From Actinomycetota bacterium (GTDB lineage: Bacteria > Actinomycetota > Aquicultoria > SURF-47), in assembly GCA_003599235.1 (NCBI GenBank), contig QZJE01000006.1, positions 1 to 64,000 of the forward strand: a stretch of DNA of 64,000 nucleotides, given 5' to 3'. Each line of letters begins with the position of its first letter. Within the stretch, counting starts at the first letter, position 1. Below, one piece after another: positions 29,129-38,705 of this stretch. The translations under genes and the position numbers were made by a program. A model generated the notes under the pieces. The model ran no database searches. It saw only the letters and a list, made by a program, of their open reading frames with translations, and was not told where the DNA came from.

Positions 29129-29897
29129 CCACCTGTTTAATTTTTTTCCGACAATAGCTTACCACTCTTTTATTGGTTTTTGTTAAATGGTAGAAGAACT
29201 CGATGTTTCCTTTTGGCCCCCTGATAGGAGAGAAAATCAAGCCTTTAATTTGTAAGCCTTTTTCAAGATTATCTGCAATCCTTGTCAGCACTTCAAGATG
29301 AACATTTTTGTCTCTTACAACTCCTCCTTTACCCACAACCCCTTTTCCTGCCTCAAATTGAGGTTTTATTAATATAACTAAATCTGCTTCGGGCTTTAAT
29401 AATTGCACGATATTATCGATTACTTTTAAAACGGAAATAAAGGAGAGGTCAACCACAGCAATATCTGCTAATTCTTGCAAATCGCCTGGCTTAAAATCCC
29501 GTATATTGGTTCTTTCAAAAAGCTCAACATGCGGATTGTTCCTAAGTTTGTAGGAAAACTGGCCATAGCCAACATCGATAGCAATAACTTTTTTTGCTTC
29601 CTGCTGCAACAATACATCGGTAAAACCGCCTGTAGAAGCCCCAATATCAAGAGCTATCTTGTCTTGTACTTCTATATCGAAATCCCCCAGAGCTTTTTCT
29701 AACTTTTGTCCACCACGGGAAACATATTTTGGTTTTTTCACAACCTCAATTGTGGAATTAATATCGAAGGCCATTCCAGCTTTAGTAAGTTTTTGTCCAT
29801 TTACTAAAACATCCCCAGCTAATATTGCTGAGGAAGCTTGGTGGCGGCTTTCAAACAAGCCTTTTTCAACTAATAGTAAATCTAGACGTTTTTTGAT
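29106..29897 (-). CDS. tlyA: TlyA-family rRNA 2'-O-methyltransferase / hemolysin A; probable AUC start
   Basis: Reading upstream of the ORF-track TTG gives (I/M)KKRLDLLLVEKGLFESRHQASSAILAGDVLVNGQ; KYVSRGGQKLEKAL; DIGASTGGFTDVLLQ. Confidence 0.88.
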   Translation of the reverse strand: MKKRLDLLLVEKGLFESRHQASSAILAGDVLVNGQKLTKAGMAFDINSTIEVVKKPKYVSRGGQKLEKALGDFDIEVQDKIALDIGASTGGFTDVLLQQEAKKVIAIDVGYGQFSYKLRNNPHVELFERTNIRDFKPGDLQELADIAVVDLSFISVLKVIDNIVQLLKPEADLVILIKPQFEAGKGVVGKGGVVRDKNVHLEVLTRIADNLEKGLQIKGLIFSPIRGPKGNIEFFYHLTKTNKRVVSYCRKKIKQVVESSHEC

Positions 29898-31789
29898 CCT
29901 ATTACATCCTCAAATACTTCGGCTTTGCCAGCTTTAGCTAACTCTTCAATGGCCTTCTGGGCAATGTTTTTAGGGGTTAGGCCGATATCCTTAAATAGGT
30001 GTTTAACATCACCATGGGGAATAAACTCATCGGGAATACCCATCGTAGCCGTTCTTACAAAAATGCCTTCTTTGCTTAAAAGCTCAAGTACCGCTGAGCC
30101 AAACCCGCCAACAATGCTGTTTTCTTCTAAAGTAAGCAGAACTTGGTGTTCTAAAGCCAAATTTCTTATTAACTCTGTATCTAGCGGCTTAACAAATCGG
30201 GCATTAACAACAGTTGCCTCGATGTTTTTCTTTTTTAATAACTTAGCACTTTCCAAAGCAATATCAACCATCCGCCCTACTGCTAAAATAGCAACTTCAC
30301 TACCCTTGGAAATTATTTCTGCTTTACCCACTCTAAGCTTTACAAGTTCTTCAGCAGCTTTAGGTTCAATTGTTTCAGCCCGCGGATAACGAATAGCAAC
30401 AAGACCATCAATCAATGTAGCCGTATACAGCATATGCGCTAATTCTCTGCCATCCCTTGGTGCCATAATAGTCATATTAGGCACTTCTCTAAGGTAGGTT
30501 AGATCGAAAACACCATGATGAGTTGGTCCATCTTCTCCAACAAGGCCCGCTCTATCAATAGCCAGAACAACCTTAAGCTTCTGCAGAGAAACATCTTGAA
30601 TAACCTGATCGAAGCCCCGTTGTAAAAATGTTGAATATACCGCAACTATCGGGAGCTGACCATTAGAAGCCAGCCCAGCAGCAAAAGTTACCGCATGCTG
30701 CTCGGCAATGCCTACATCGAAAAAGCGCTCTGGTATTTCCCCTGCAAAGCGGGTCAGGCCGCACCCATCAGGCATGGCAGCGGTAATTGCTACTATTTTG
30801 GGGTTATTAAGTGCCAGTCTAACCAAGGTGTCACCCATTACAGTGGTGTAGGTAGGTTTACTTTTTTTCTTTGGTTTACCGGTTGAAATTACAAAAGGAG
30901 AAGTCCCGTGAAACTTATCTGCTTTCTCAATAGCAGGCTTATAGCCCTGGCCTTTAGTAGTATAGATATGCAGTAAAACAGGTTTTTCTGATTCTTTGGC
31001 CAGAGTAATATTTTCTTTCATCTCAGAAATATCGTGTCCGTCAATTGGCCCAATGTAGCGAAAACCAAGCTCCTCAAATATCGTTCCCGGCACAACTAAA
31101 TGCTTCAAGCCTTCTTTAATATGTTCGCCAAATTGATACATAATAGGGCCTATTCCGGGTATTTTTCTAATCCGCTCTTCTATTTCCTCTTTTATGCGGT
31201 TAAGCCCCGGGTCTAGGCGGATTCGGGCTAAATAACTAGACATCGCCCCTACATTGTGAGCAATTGACATGTTGTTATCATTTAAAACCACTATTAACCG
31301 GCCTTTAAGATGGCCTGCTTGATTAAGAGCTTCGTAAGCCATGCCGCCTGTTAGAGAGCCGTCTCCTATCACTGCCACCACATTTTCATCAGTTCCGTTT
31401 AAGTCTCTTGCTTGAGCAATCCCTAAAGCCACGCTTATCGAGTTACTGGCATGACCAGTATCGAAAACATCATAAGAGCTCTCGTCTTTTTTAGGAAAAC
31501 CAGATAGTCCCTTATACTGCCGTAAGCTGGAAAACTTAGACTTTCGCCCCGTTAATATTTTATGAACATAGCTTTGGTGGCCTACGTCCCACACAATCTT
31601 GTCCTTAGGACAATCAAGAGAAAGATGTAGGGCTAAGGTGAGTTCAACAATACCTAGGTTGGGAGCTAGATGACCACCATTTTCTGCTACCGATTCAATG
31701 ATAAGCTGGCGAATCTCCTTAGCAAGAGTTTTTAATTCATCATCATTTAGTTTCTTTAGATCTGGTGGATAATTTACTTTTTCCAGCAT
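29882..31789 (-). CDS. dxs: 1-deoxy-D-xylulose-5-phosphate synthase
   Basis: GGHLAPNLGIVELTLALH, DVGHQSYVHKILTGR, GDGSLTGGMAYEALN, DRAGLVGEDGPTHHGVFD. Confidence 0.98.
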   Translation of the reverse strand: MLEKVNYPPDLKKLNDDELKTLAKEIRQLIIESVAENGGHLAPNLGIVELTLALHLSLDCPKDKIVWDVGHQSYVHKILTGRKSKFSSLRQYKGLSGFPKKDESSYDVFDTGHASNSISVALGIAQARDLNGTDENVVAVIGDGSLTGGMAYEALNQAGHLKGRLIVVLNDNNMSIAHNVGAMSSYLARIRLDPGLNRIKEEIEERIRKIPGIGPIMYQFGEHIKEGLKHLVVPGTIFEELGFRYIGPIDGHDISEMKENITLAKESEKPVLLHIYTTKGQGYKPAIEKADKFHGTSPFVISTGKPKKKSKPTYTTVMGDTLVRLALNNPKIVAITAAMPDGCGLTRFAGEIPERFFDVGIAEQHAVTFAAGLASNGQLPIVAVYSTFLQRGFDQVIQDVSLQKLKVVLAIDRAGLVGEDGPTHHGVFDLTYLREVPNMTIMAPRDGRELAHMLYTATLIDGLVAIRYPRAETIEPKAAEELVKLRVGKAEIISKGSEVAILAVGRMVDIALESAKLLKKKNIEATVVNARFVKPLDTELIRNLALEHQVLLTLEENSIVGGFGSAVLELLSKEGIFVRTATMGIPDEFIPHGDVKHLFKDIGLTPKNIAQKAIEELAKAGKAEVFEDVIGSKNV

Positions 31790-31791
31790 CC

Positions 31792-32667
31792 TTAACTCTT
31801 CCTATCAACTACATAATCAGCTAATTTAATTAGGTTAGATGTTTTTCTTTTAAGCTTGCTAATCTCATTTTTTGCTTTTTCTCTAGCCTCGTTTGCTTTT
31901 TGCTCTGATTCTTTGAGCCCGATAGTGCTAGGATAGGTAGCTTTTTTATTTTCAATATCACTACCTGCCTCTTTACCTAAAATCTCAGTTTTTCCTACAA
32001 TATCTAATATATCATCCTTGATTTGAAAAGCCAGTCCTAAATACTTTGCATATAAAGAGATTATGTCTATCTCTTCTTGGCTAGCTCCTGCTAAAATTGC
32101 AGCTGTTTTTGCAGAGGCTTCAATTAACATCCCTGTCTTATGAGAATGTATATAATCAACCGTTTCATAATCAACAGACTTTCCTGTTGACTTAATATCG
32201 ATTAACTGGCCTCCTACCATTCCTCTTGGGCCGCTGGCAAAAGACAGTTCTTCCATAGCCCTTTTAATAAGCATCGGATCTGCTATTTGTTTCGAAGATA
32301 TAATATAGAAGGCTTCACAGAATAAAGCGTCCCCTGCCAAAATAGCAATATCTTCGCCAAACTTAACATGGCTGGAAGGTTGTCCTCTTCTTAATTCATC
32401 ATTGTCGATAGCCGGTAAGTCGTCATGAATTAAAGAATAGGTGTGAATACATTCAAGAGCACAAGCAGTAGGCAGAGCTTTTTGATAGTCCTTATCAAAT
32501 AACTCATAGGTAAAAAGATTAAGAACTGAGCGGAATCTCTTTCCGCCTGAAAATAGACTATACTTCATAGCCTCAAAGATTAGCTCGGGGTAATTATTGC
32601 ATGCAAATAATTTTTTAAGAGCTTGTTCTACTTGGGATTGCCTTTCTAAATAAACAGAAAAACTCAA
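31792..32667 (-). CDS. ispA: Polyprenyl (farnesyl/geranylgeranyl) diphosphate synthase
   Basis: SLIHDDLPAIDNDELRRGQPSSHVKFGEDIAILAGDAL, QIKDDILDIVG. Confidence 0.93.
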   Translation of the reverse strand: MSFSVYLERQSQVEQALKKLFACNNYPELIFEAMKYSLFSGGKRFRSVLNLFTYELFDKDYQKALPTACALECIHTYSLIHDDLPAIDNDELRRGQPSSHVKFGEDIAILAGDALFCEAFYIISSKQIADPMLIKRAMEELSFASGPRGMVGGQLIDIKSTGKSVDYETVDYIHSHKTGMLIEASAKTAAILAGASQEEIDIISLYAKYLGLAFQIKDDILDIVGKTEILGKEAGSDIENKKATYPSTIGLKESEQKANEAREKAKNEISKLKRKTSNLIKLADYVVDRKS

Positions 32668-32685
32668 AAGGGGACCTTAAGCGTC

Positions 32686-32865
32686 TTATGACTCTTTCCA
32701 AGATGTTTTATCAATACTTTCCGTGCAAAAATTAGCCAGCTTGATTCCTTCTTCTAAAAAATCAAGGGAGGCCTCTAAACTAATATCTTTTGACTCAACA
32801 AGATGTGCTATCTCGTGCAGCCTGTTCATAGCTTCATCGAAAGTAATTTCTTGATTAGCTGACAT
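32686..32865 (-). CDS. xseB: Exodeoxyribonuclease VII small subunit; 59 aa, not in ORF track
   Basis: Hand translation MSANQEITFDEAMNRLHEIAHLVESKDISLEASLDFLEEGIKLANFCTESIDKTSWKES*; upstream of ispA. Confidence 0.9.
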   Translation of the reverse strand: MSANQEITFDEAMNRLHEIAHLVESKDISLEASLDFLEEGIKLANFCTESIDKTSWKES

Positions 32866-32944
32866 TAAAAAATCTCCTTTACGCCCTAATTATATTACAA
32901 AAACCCCAAATCGCCTAGTGTCTCAAATTGTAAGGATCCCGAGG

Positions 32945-33343
32945 CTACTTCTTACTTACCTCGGTAGCAATAGCGCCCAGCACTCCATTGATAAACTTAC
33001 TTGAGTCCGGTGTGCCGTATATTTTGGCAAGTTCAACTGCTTCGTTAATTGAAACACTCACCGGAATTTCCTGCTCAAAGAGAATCTCAAATATCCCCAT
33101 ACGTAAAATATTTCTATCCACAATTGGCATCCGCTCAATACTCCAGCGCTCAGCATGCCTGTCTATCCGATAATCGATTTCTGTAAGATGCGTTAATACC
33201 CCGTCTACAAGTTCAATAGTAAACTCAGGAATTTCCACTTTTATCTTTTTGTAAGTTTCAATGATCGTTTCGGGTTTGTCTTGAGTAATCTCTACCTGGT
33301 AAAGAATCTCAAGCGCCCTTTGTCTTGCTTCTCTTCTTCGCAT
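32945..33343 (-). CDS. nusB: Transcription antitermination factor NusB
   Basis: MRRREARQRALEILYQVEIT, IPVSVSINEAVELAKIYGTPDSSKFINGVLG. Confidence 0.96.
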   Translation of the reverse strand: MRRREARQRALEILYQVEITQDKPETIIETYKKIKVEIPEFTIELVDGVLTHLTEIDYRIDRHAERWSIERMPIVDRNILRMGIFEILFEQEIPVSVSINEAVELAKIYGTPDSSKFINGVLGAIATEVSKK

Positions 33344-33353
33344 AATTGAACAT

Positions 33354-33488
33354 CAAATCCTAAATCCTAATATCTAAATCCGAAACAAAATTCAAATCCA
33401 AAATTCAAATATCAAAACAAATTTTTTGGAATTTATTACTTGGAACATTTGAATTTGTTTATTATTTAGGATTTGGTGCTTAGGATTT
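33354..33488. repeat. AT-rich near-palindromic element built from 7-nt units (TAAATCC arm / AGGATTT arm)
   Basis: Left CAAATCC TAAATCC TAATATC TAAATCC; right AGGATTT GGTGCTT AGGATTT; fills the nusB-accC spacer. Confidence 0.75.
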
Positions 33489-33498
33489 CTTTAGTCAT

Positions 33499-34848
33499 CT
33501 ATTTTTCTCCCAGTATACGGTGGGCAATAAAGTTAGTATACACTTTGCCTTGCTTAAAGTAATCATTGTCTATTACTTTTAGATGGAAAGGTATGGTAGT
33601 TGGTAAACCTTTTATTTCGAGCTCTGTTAAAGTCCTCTTTGCTCTTGCTAGTGCTTCTTCGCGATTATTTCCCCAAACGATAAGTTTAGCAAGCAAGGAA
33701 TCATAAAATGGCGGCACTGTGTAGCCGCTATAGACATGAGTATCAACCCTTACTCCAAATCCCCCGGGAATATTAATGTAATCGACTTTTCCAGCAACCG
33801 GCAAAAAGTTATTTTCACTATTCTCTGCATTAATTCTAAACTCGATAGCATGGCCTTTAAAATCAATCTTTGATTGAATAATTGCCAGTTTTTCACCTGA
33901 GGCCACATTTATTTGCTCTCTTACTAAATCTATGCCACATACAGCTTCGGTTACCGGATGTTCAACCTGAATTCTAGTATTCATCTCCATAAAGTAATAA
34001 TTACCTTTTTTATCTACTAAAAACTCTACAGTTCCTGCTCCACGATAATTGATCGTTTTAGCAGCTTTAACTGCTAATTTGCACAACGCTTGTCTAATTT
34101 TAGAATCTAAATTAACAGCCGGAGATTCCTCGAGTAGTTTTTGGTGGCGGCGTTGAATAGAACAATCTCTTTCCCCAAAATGAATTACATTGCCATAGTT
34201 ATCGGCCATAATTTGTATCTCTATATGCCTTGGATGATCCAGATACTTCTCAATGTAGACTTCTGGGTTGCCAAACGCAGATTTAGCTTCTTGGCGGGCA
34301 GTATTGAATAATTTTCTTAGTTCGTTGTCATTTTGAGCAAGCCTCATCCCCCGTCCGCCACCGCCGGCAGAAGCTTTTACAATTACAGGATAACCGGCTT
34401 CTTTGGCAAACTTAAGAGCCTCTTTTTCGTCTTTAACCGGACCGTCGCTTCCCGGAACTCCGTTAATACCAGCTTTTGCCATTATTTTTTTAGCCCGGGA
34501 TTTATTGCCCATATCAGTTATCGAGGCAGAACTGGGGCCGATAAAGGTGATATTGCATGATTCACAAACCTCGGCAAATTGGGCGTTTTCTGCTAAAAAA
34601 CCATAACCTGGATGAATAGCATCAGCCCCGCTTATTTCAGCAGCACTGACAATGTTTGGTACGTTTAAATAGCTGGCAGATGGTTGATGGGGTCCGATAC
34701 ATATAGCTTGATCGGCATATTTAACATGCGCACAATCAGCATCGCAATCAGAGTGTACTGCCACCGTCTCAAGCCCAAGTTCACGACAAGCCCTGATAAC
34801 CCTTAATGCAATTTCTCCTCTGTTGGCAATGAGAACTTTTTTAAACAC
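33499..34848 (-). CDS. accC: Biotin carboxylase
   Basis: MFKKVLIANRGEIALRVIRACRELGL, KASAGGGGRGMRLA, MEMNTRIQVEHPVTE. Confidence 0.97.
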   Translation of the reverse strand: MFKKVLIANRGEIALRVIRACRELGLETVAVHSDCDADCAHVKYADQAICIGPHQPSASYLNVPNIVSAAEISGADAIHPGYGFLAENAQFAEVCESCNITFIGPSSASITDMGNKSRAKKIMAKAGINGVPGSDGPVKDEKEALKFAKEAGYPVIVKASAGGGGRGMRLAQNDNELRKLFNTARQEAKSAFGNPEVYIEKYLDHPRHIEIQIMADNYGNVIHFGERDCSIQRRHQKLLEESPAVNLDSKIRQALCKLAVKAAKTINYRGAGTVEFLVDKKGNYYFMEMNTRIQVEHPVTEAVCGIDLVREQINVASGEKLAIIQSKIDFKGHAIEFRINAENSENNFLPVAGKVDYINIPGGFGVRVDTHVYSGYTVPPFYDSLLAKLIVWGNNREEALARAKRTLTELEIKGLPTTIPFHLKVIDNDYFKQGKVYTNFIAHRILGEK

Positions 34849-34876
34849 TTATCCCTCAACACTCATCTCTTATCCC
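34849..34876. repeat. Heptamer array: TTATCCC TCAACAC TCATCTC TTATCCC
   Basis: Four 7-nt units between accC and the oadA-accB fusion; unit sequences close to the 17549 array. Confidence 0.7.
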
Positions 34877-34878
34877 TG

Positions 34879-36729
34879 CTACTGCACGGGCTCATACATA
34901 AAAAGCGGTTGTCCAAACTCTACCGGTTTACCGTTTTCTACCAAAATCGCCCGGATAATGCCTTTTTCTTCGGCTTCAATCTCGTTCATCAATTTCATAG
35001 CCTCAAGAATACAAAGGGTTTGTCCTACTTGAACTTCATGGTCTTCTTCAATAAAAGGATCAGCATCTGGAGATGATGCCCGGTAGAAAGTGCCTACCAT
35101 CGGTGCTAAAACAGGTTTCCATTCCGCAGGATAATCTGGGCCGGCAGCCGCTGACGGCGCCTCTTCGATTTCTCCAGACGATTCTGCTTGGCTTATCACA
35201 GAACTTACAACCGGTACTGCCCCGCTCTTTCGCACAGTTATCTTAACGCCGGCCTCTTCAACTGTTACTTCACCGACTTCGCTTTGTTCTAAAGCTTTGA
35301 TGAGCTCTTTTATTTGCTCGACATCCATGTATTCATCCTCCTTAACCGCAGAAACCTCACGGCTAGTTAGAAAAACAGTATCCTCTACGCCTTCGGCATG
35401 CCTTTGCAAATACTCTCTGGCTTGCTCGGGAAACAGAGCGAAAGTAAGCACATCTTCTTCGTTTCTAGCAAGGTCACCTATCTGCTTAGCATAATCGTCA
35501 AATGTTTCTTCTATTAAATCAGCCGGCCTACCATCAATACGATCACCATCTTTGCCGATGATTTTAGCTTCTACTTCTTCATTCATCGGACCTGGCGGCC
35601 TGCCGTAGTATCCTTTAACATATTTTTTCATTTCATCTGGGATAACCCCCCAGCGTTTTCCGCTTAAGACATTTAACACCGCCTGGATGCCGACAATTTG
35701 GCTTAAAGGGGTTACTAGGGGCGGATAACCTACTTCTGCCCTTACTTTGGGTATCTCTTCTAGCACTTCCGGAAGCCTGTCTAAGGCTTTTTGTTCGGCA
35801 AGTTGGCTATGAAGATTCGATATCATACCGCCTGGCACTTGATGGGAAAACACTTTCATGTGAGTTAGCGAAGTTACTCCCCGCTGAAATTGGCGGCGCT
35901 CTCTTACTTTTTCCCAGTAGTCGGCTATCTCATATAGTTTCTCAATGTCTAGACCACTATCATAGGCTGTATCCTTTATTGCAGCTACTATCATCTCTAC
36001 AGCCGGCTGAGAGTTCCCAAAAGCCATAGGGACTGTAGCAGTATCGATAATATCTACCCCGGCCTCGATAGCCTTAAGGTAGTTCATAGGAGCCATACCG
36101 CCGATATAATGGCAATGGAGGTCTATTGGTAAGTCGATTTCTTTTTTAAACCGCTCAACTAACTTAAAGGTTCGATAAGGAGTTAACAAGGCAGCCATAT
36201 CTTTTATACATATTGAGTCCACTCCCATTTCTACCAGCTTATGAGCAGTTTCTACATAATGCTCTAGAGTATGAACGGGACTGATAGTATAGCAAACCGC
36301 CCCTTGAGCATGGCCGCCGTATTCTTTTACAGCCTCAATAGAAGCCTGAAGGTTGCGAGTATCATTTAAAGCATCGAATATCCTAAAGATATGCATTCCG
36401 TTATCAACGGAATGCTTAACAAAACGCCTAACAATATCATCGGGATAATGCTTATACCCAACCAAGTTCTGGCCCCGAAGAAGCATCTGCAGAGGTGTCT
36501 TGCGGACATATTGTTTTGCCGTACGCAAACGGTCCCAGGGGTTTTCATCTAAAAAACGCAAAGGGGCATCAAAGGTTGCCCCACCCCACACCTCAAGCGA
36601 ATAATAGCCGATATCATCTAGTTTCTCTAGTATCGGCACCATATCTTCAGTACGCATTCTGGTAGCCCACAGCGACTGGTGGGCATCACGAAGCGTAGTA
36701 TCGGTTATTTTAATTGGTTTAGTACGCAT
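34879..36729 (-). CDS. OadA/PycB-like carboxyltransferase fused to an AccB-like biotin carrier domain
   Basis: [41 protein letters not shown]-terminal AccB-like [29 protein letters not shown]...APMVGTFY...[14 protein letters not shown]. Confidence 0.92.
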   Translation of the reverse strand: MRTKPIKITDTTLRDAHQSLWATRMRTEDMVPILEKLDDIGYYSLEVWGGATFDAPLRFLDENPWDRLRTAKQYVRKTPLQMLLRGQNLVGYKHYPDDIVRRFVKHSVDNGMHIFRIFDALNDTRNLQASIEAVKEYGGHAQGAVCYTISPVHTLEHYVETAHKLVEMGVDSICIKDMAALLTPYRTFKLVERFKKEIDLPIDLHCHYIGGMAPMNYLKAIEAGVDIIDTATVPMAFGNSQPAVEMIVAAIKDTAYDSGLDIEKLYEIADYWEKVRERRQFQRGVTSLTHMKVFSHQVPGGMISNLHSQLAEQKALDRLPEVLEEIPKVRAEVGYPPLVTPLSQIVGIQAVLNVLSGKRWGVIPDEMKKYVKGYYGRPPGPMNEEVEAKIIGKDGDRIDGRPADLIEETFDDYAKQIGDLARNEEDVLTFALFPEQAREYLQRHAEGVEDTVFLTSREVSAVKEDEYMDVEQIKELIKALEQSEVGEVTVEEAGVKITVRKSGAVPVVSSVISQAESSGEIEEAPSAAAGPDYPAEWKPVLAPMVGTFYRASSPDADPFIEEDHEVQVGQTLCILEAMKLMNEIEAEEKGIIRAILVENGKPVEFGQPLFMYEPVQ

Positions 36730-36835
36730 TATTCCTCAACAATACTTTGGGTACACTCCTACTTCTTAAGGATTGCCCCCGCATCTCTTTTAGCGTAACC
36801 TCTATTTTAAGCGATGAGGGCTAGTTTTGGAAGAA

Positions 36836-37396
36836 TTACTTTTTGCCTAGATATTCTCCGGTCCGGGAGTCTACTTTTATAATATTGCCTTTTTCGATAA
36901 ATAAAGGAGCTTGAACTTCTAAACCAGTCTCGGTGATAACCTTTTTATTGCCCCCTTGAGCAGTGTCTCCTTTAAATCCCGGCTCGGCCTCAGTAACTAG
37001 CATCTCTACAGCTACCGGCGGTTTAATCGATATGGGATTGCTTTTATAAAATGACATATCGATTTCCATCCCTTCTTTGATAAACTTAGCAGCGGAGCCT
37101 ACCGTATCGTGGCTTAGGGGGGTTTGCTCGTAAGTTTGGTTATCCATAAAAACATAGTTGCTACCGTCATCATATAGATATTGCATTTTTTTGTGCTCTA
37201 AATGAGCTAATTCAAACTTCTCTCCGGCCCTAAAAGTCTTATCAATAACTTTGCCGGCATCAACATTTCTTAGCTTGGTCCTAACAAAAGCCCCACCCTT
37301 ACCTGGCTTAACATGCTGAAACTCAATAATCTCGTACAAAATATTATCGATTATTATTGTCATCCCATTCTTAAACTGATTCGTCGATACATCCAT
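36836..37396 (-). CDS. efp: Elongation factor P
   Basis: MDVSTNQFKNGMTIIIDNILYEIIEFQHVKPGKGGAFVRTKLRN; preceded by GAGAAGGAGAGG; ORF-track start at 37456 rejected. Confidence 0.96.
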   Translation of the reverse strand: MDVSTNQFKNGMTIIIDNILYEIIEFQHVKPGKGGAFVRTKLRNVDAGKVIDKTFRAGEKFELAHLEHKKMQYLYDDGSNYVFMDNQTYEQTPLSHDTVGSAAKFIKEGMEIDMSFYKSNPISIKPPVAVEMLVTEAEPGFKGDTAQGGNKKVITETGLEVQAPLFIEKGNIIKVDSRTGEYLGKK

Positions 37397-37415
37397 CTTC
37401 CTCTCCTTCTCTATC

Positions 37416-37454
37416 GGGGACAGGCACCCTATAATGGAAGTGAGCCAGTCCCCC
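37416..37454. repeat. REP-like hairpin GGGGACAGGCAC ... GTGAGCCAGTCCCC
   Basis: Imperfect inverted repeat immediately upstream of efp. Confidence 0.6.
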
Positions 37455-37475
37455 AACTTTGTAAATTTGCTATGT

Positions 37476-37625
37476 TGAGTTGGTGTATGGTTTTTGAGAA
37501 GTATCTCGAGGCCTAAGCGGGCATGGTTTCCCCCGACTTATAGGGGAAGAGCGTGGCCGAGAGCTAAGCTGCATTTTCCTCGCTGGGGAAAATCAGCGAC
37601 TTTGAAAAAGCCATGCACCAACTCA
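37476..37625. mobile_element. MITE-like 150-bp element with ~20-bp terminal inverted repeats and internal hairpins
   Basis: TIRs TGAGTTGGTGTATGGTTTTT / TGAGTTGGTGCATGGCTTTT (revcomp), 2 mismatches; one TIR supplies the pepQ TGA stop. Confidence 0.55.
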
Positions 37626-38681
37626 TAATTCTATCAGTTTCTCTTTTTCAAACTTACTTAATATATTAACGCCATCTTCTGCAGCAACCACTAAATCCTC
37701 GATGCGCACTCCCCCAAAACCATCTAAATACACACCTGGCTCAACTGTAAATACCATATTCTCTTGAATTATAGTATCGCTCACCCGGCTAATCGAGGGC
37801 TGCTCATGGATTTCCATACCAACCCCGTGACCGGTATTATGGCCAAAGTTCTGACCGTATTTCTTGCTTTCTATATAATCTCTAGCCGCTTTATCTATCT
37901 GGCTAGCTTTAATGCCAGGCTTAACTGTGTCTAGTGCCCTCTTTTGGGCCTCTAAAACAATACTATATAACCTTTTTTGCTCATTACTAGCCTTACCCAG
38001 AACAAATGTCCGGGTGATATCAGAACAATAGCCATCAAAATAGGCCCCAAAATCTATTTTCAGTAAATCGCCTTTGCTAAGATGGCGCTGTGTGGGGATA
38101 GCGTGTGGAATGCTGGAATTAGGCCCTGAAGCTACAATGGTATCAAAAGAGCATTTTCTGGCGCCGGCTAACTTTAAATAATAATCGATTTCGTTAGCAA
38201 TCTCGGCCTCAGCCACTCCTGGAACCAACATATTGATAATATGATTAAGTGTTCCATCAGCAAGCTCAGCTGCTTTTTGGATTAAACCAATTTCGGATTG
38301 GTCTTTTATCAACCGAATATGCTCAATAAAATTAACGGTCGGAGTTATTTTAATATCAGATAATTTCTTCTCTGCATCTTTGAATTGGCTGTAACTAAGA
38401 TGACTAGCCTCTAATCCAAGCTTTGTTAATCCGATTTCATTAGCTAAATTGGCAATTGTGTTTAAAGCCGATTTTTCCACCAGTATAGCTTCCGCCTCAC
38501 TTTTAAGATTTTTAGCTAAACTAAACGACCTAAAATCAGTGAGAATAAAGCTCTTATCCAGGCAAACTAATATAAGCCCTTCTGAGCCCTTAAACCCCGA
38601 TAAATATTGGATGTTTTCCGGTTTAGAGACAACTTGGCCGTTAAGCCCAATATCAAGTAGTTGTTTTCTTAATTTTGACAA
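37623..38681 (-). CDS. pepQ: M24 family Xaa-Pro aminopeptidase/dipeptidase
   Basis: FDTIVASGPNSSIPHAIPTQRHL, KIDFGAYFDGYCSDITRTF, GHNTGHGVGMEIHEQPSIS. Confidence 0.92.
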   Translation of the reverse strand: MSKLRKQLLDIGLNGQVVSKPENIQYLSGFKGSEGLILVCLDKSFILTDFRSFSLAKNLKSEAEAILVEKSALNTIANLANEIGLTKLGLEASHLSYSQFKDAEKKLSDIKITPTVNFIEHIRLIKDQSEIGLIQKAAELADGTLNHIINMLVPGVAEAEIANEIDYYLKLAGARKCSFDTIVASGPNSSIPHAIPTQRHLSKGDLLKIDFGAYFDGYCSDITRTFVLGKASNEQKRLYSIVLEAQKRALDTVKPGIKASQIDKAARDYIESKKYGQNFGHNTGHGVGMEIHEQPSISRVSDTIIQENMVFTVEPGVYLDGFGGVRIEDLVVAAEDGVNILSKFEKEKLIEL

Positions 38682-38705
38682 ACGGTAAGTGTAAATATGG
38701 AGCTC

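Noticed and set aside
36611-36618. GCCGATAT sigma28 -10-like sequence on the plus strand
   Set aside because: Inside the carboxyltransferase coding region, opposite strand, no gene downstream
37397-37456. N-terminal extension of efp (MGDWLTSIIGCLSPIEKERK)
   Set aside because: Encoded by a REP-like hairpin; the internal ATG at 37396 has a good SD and matches EF-P N-termini
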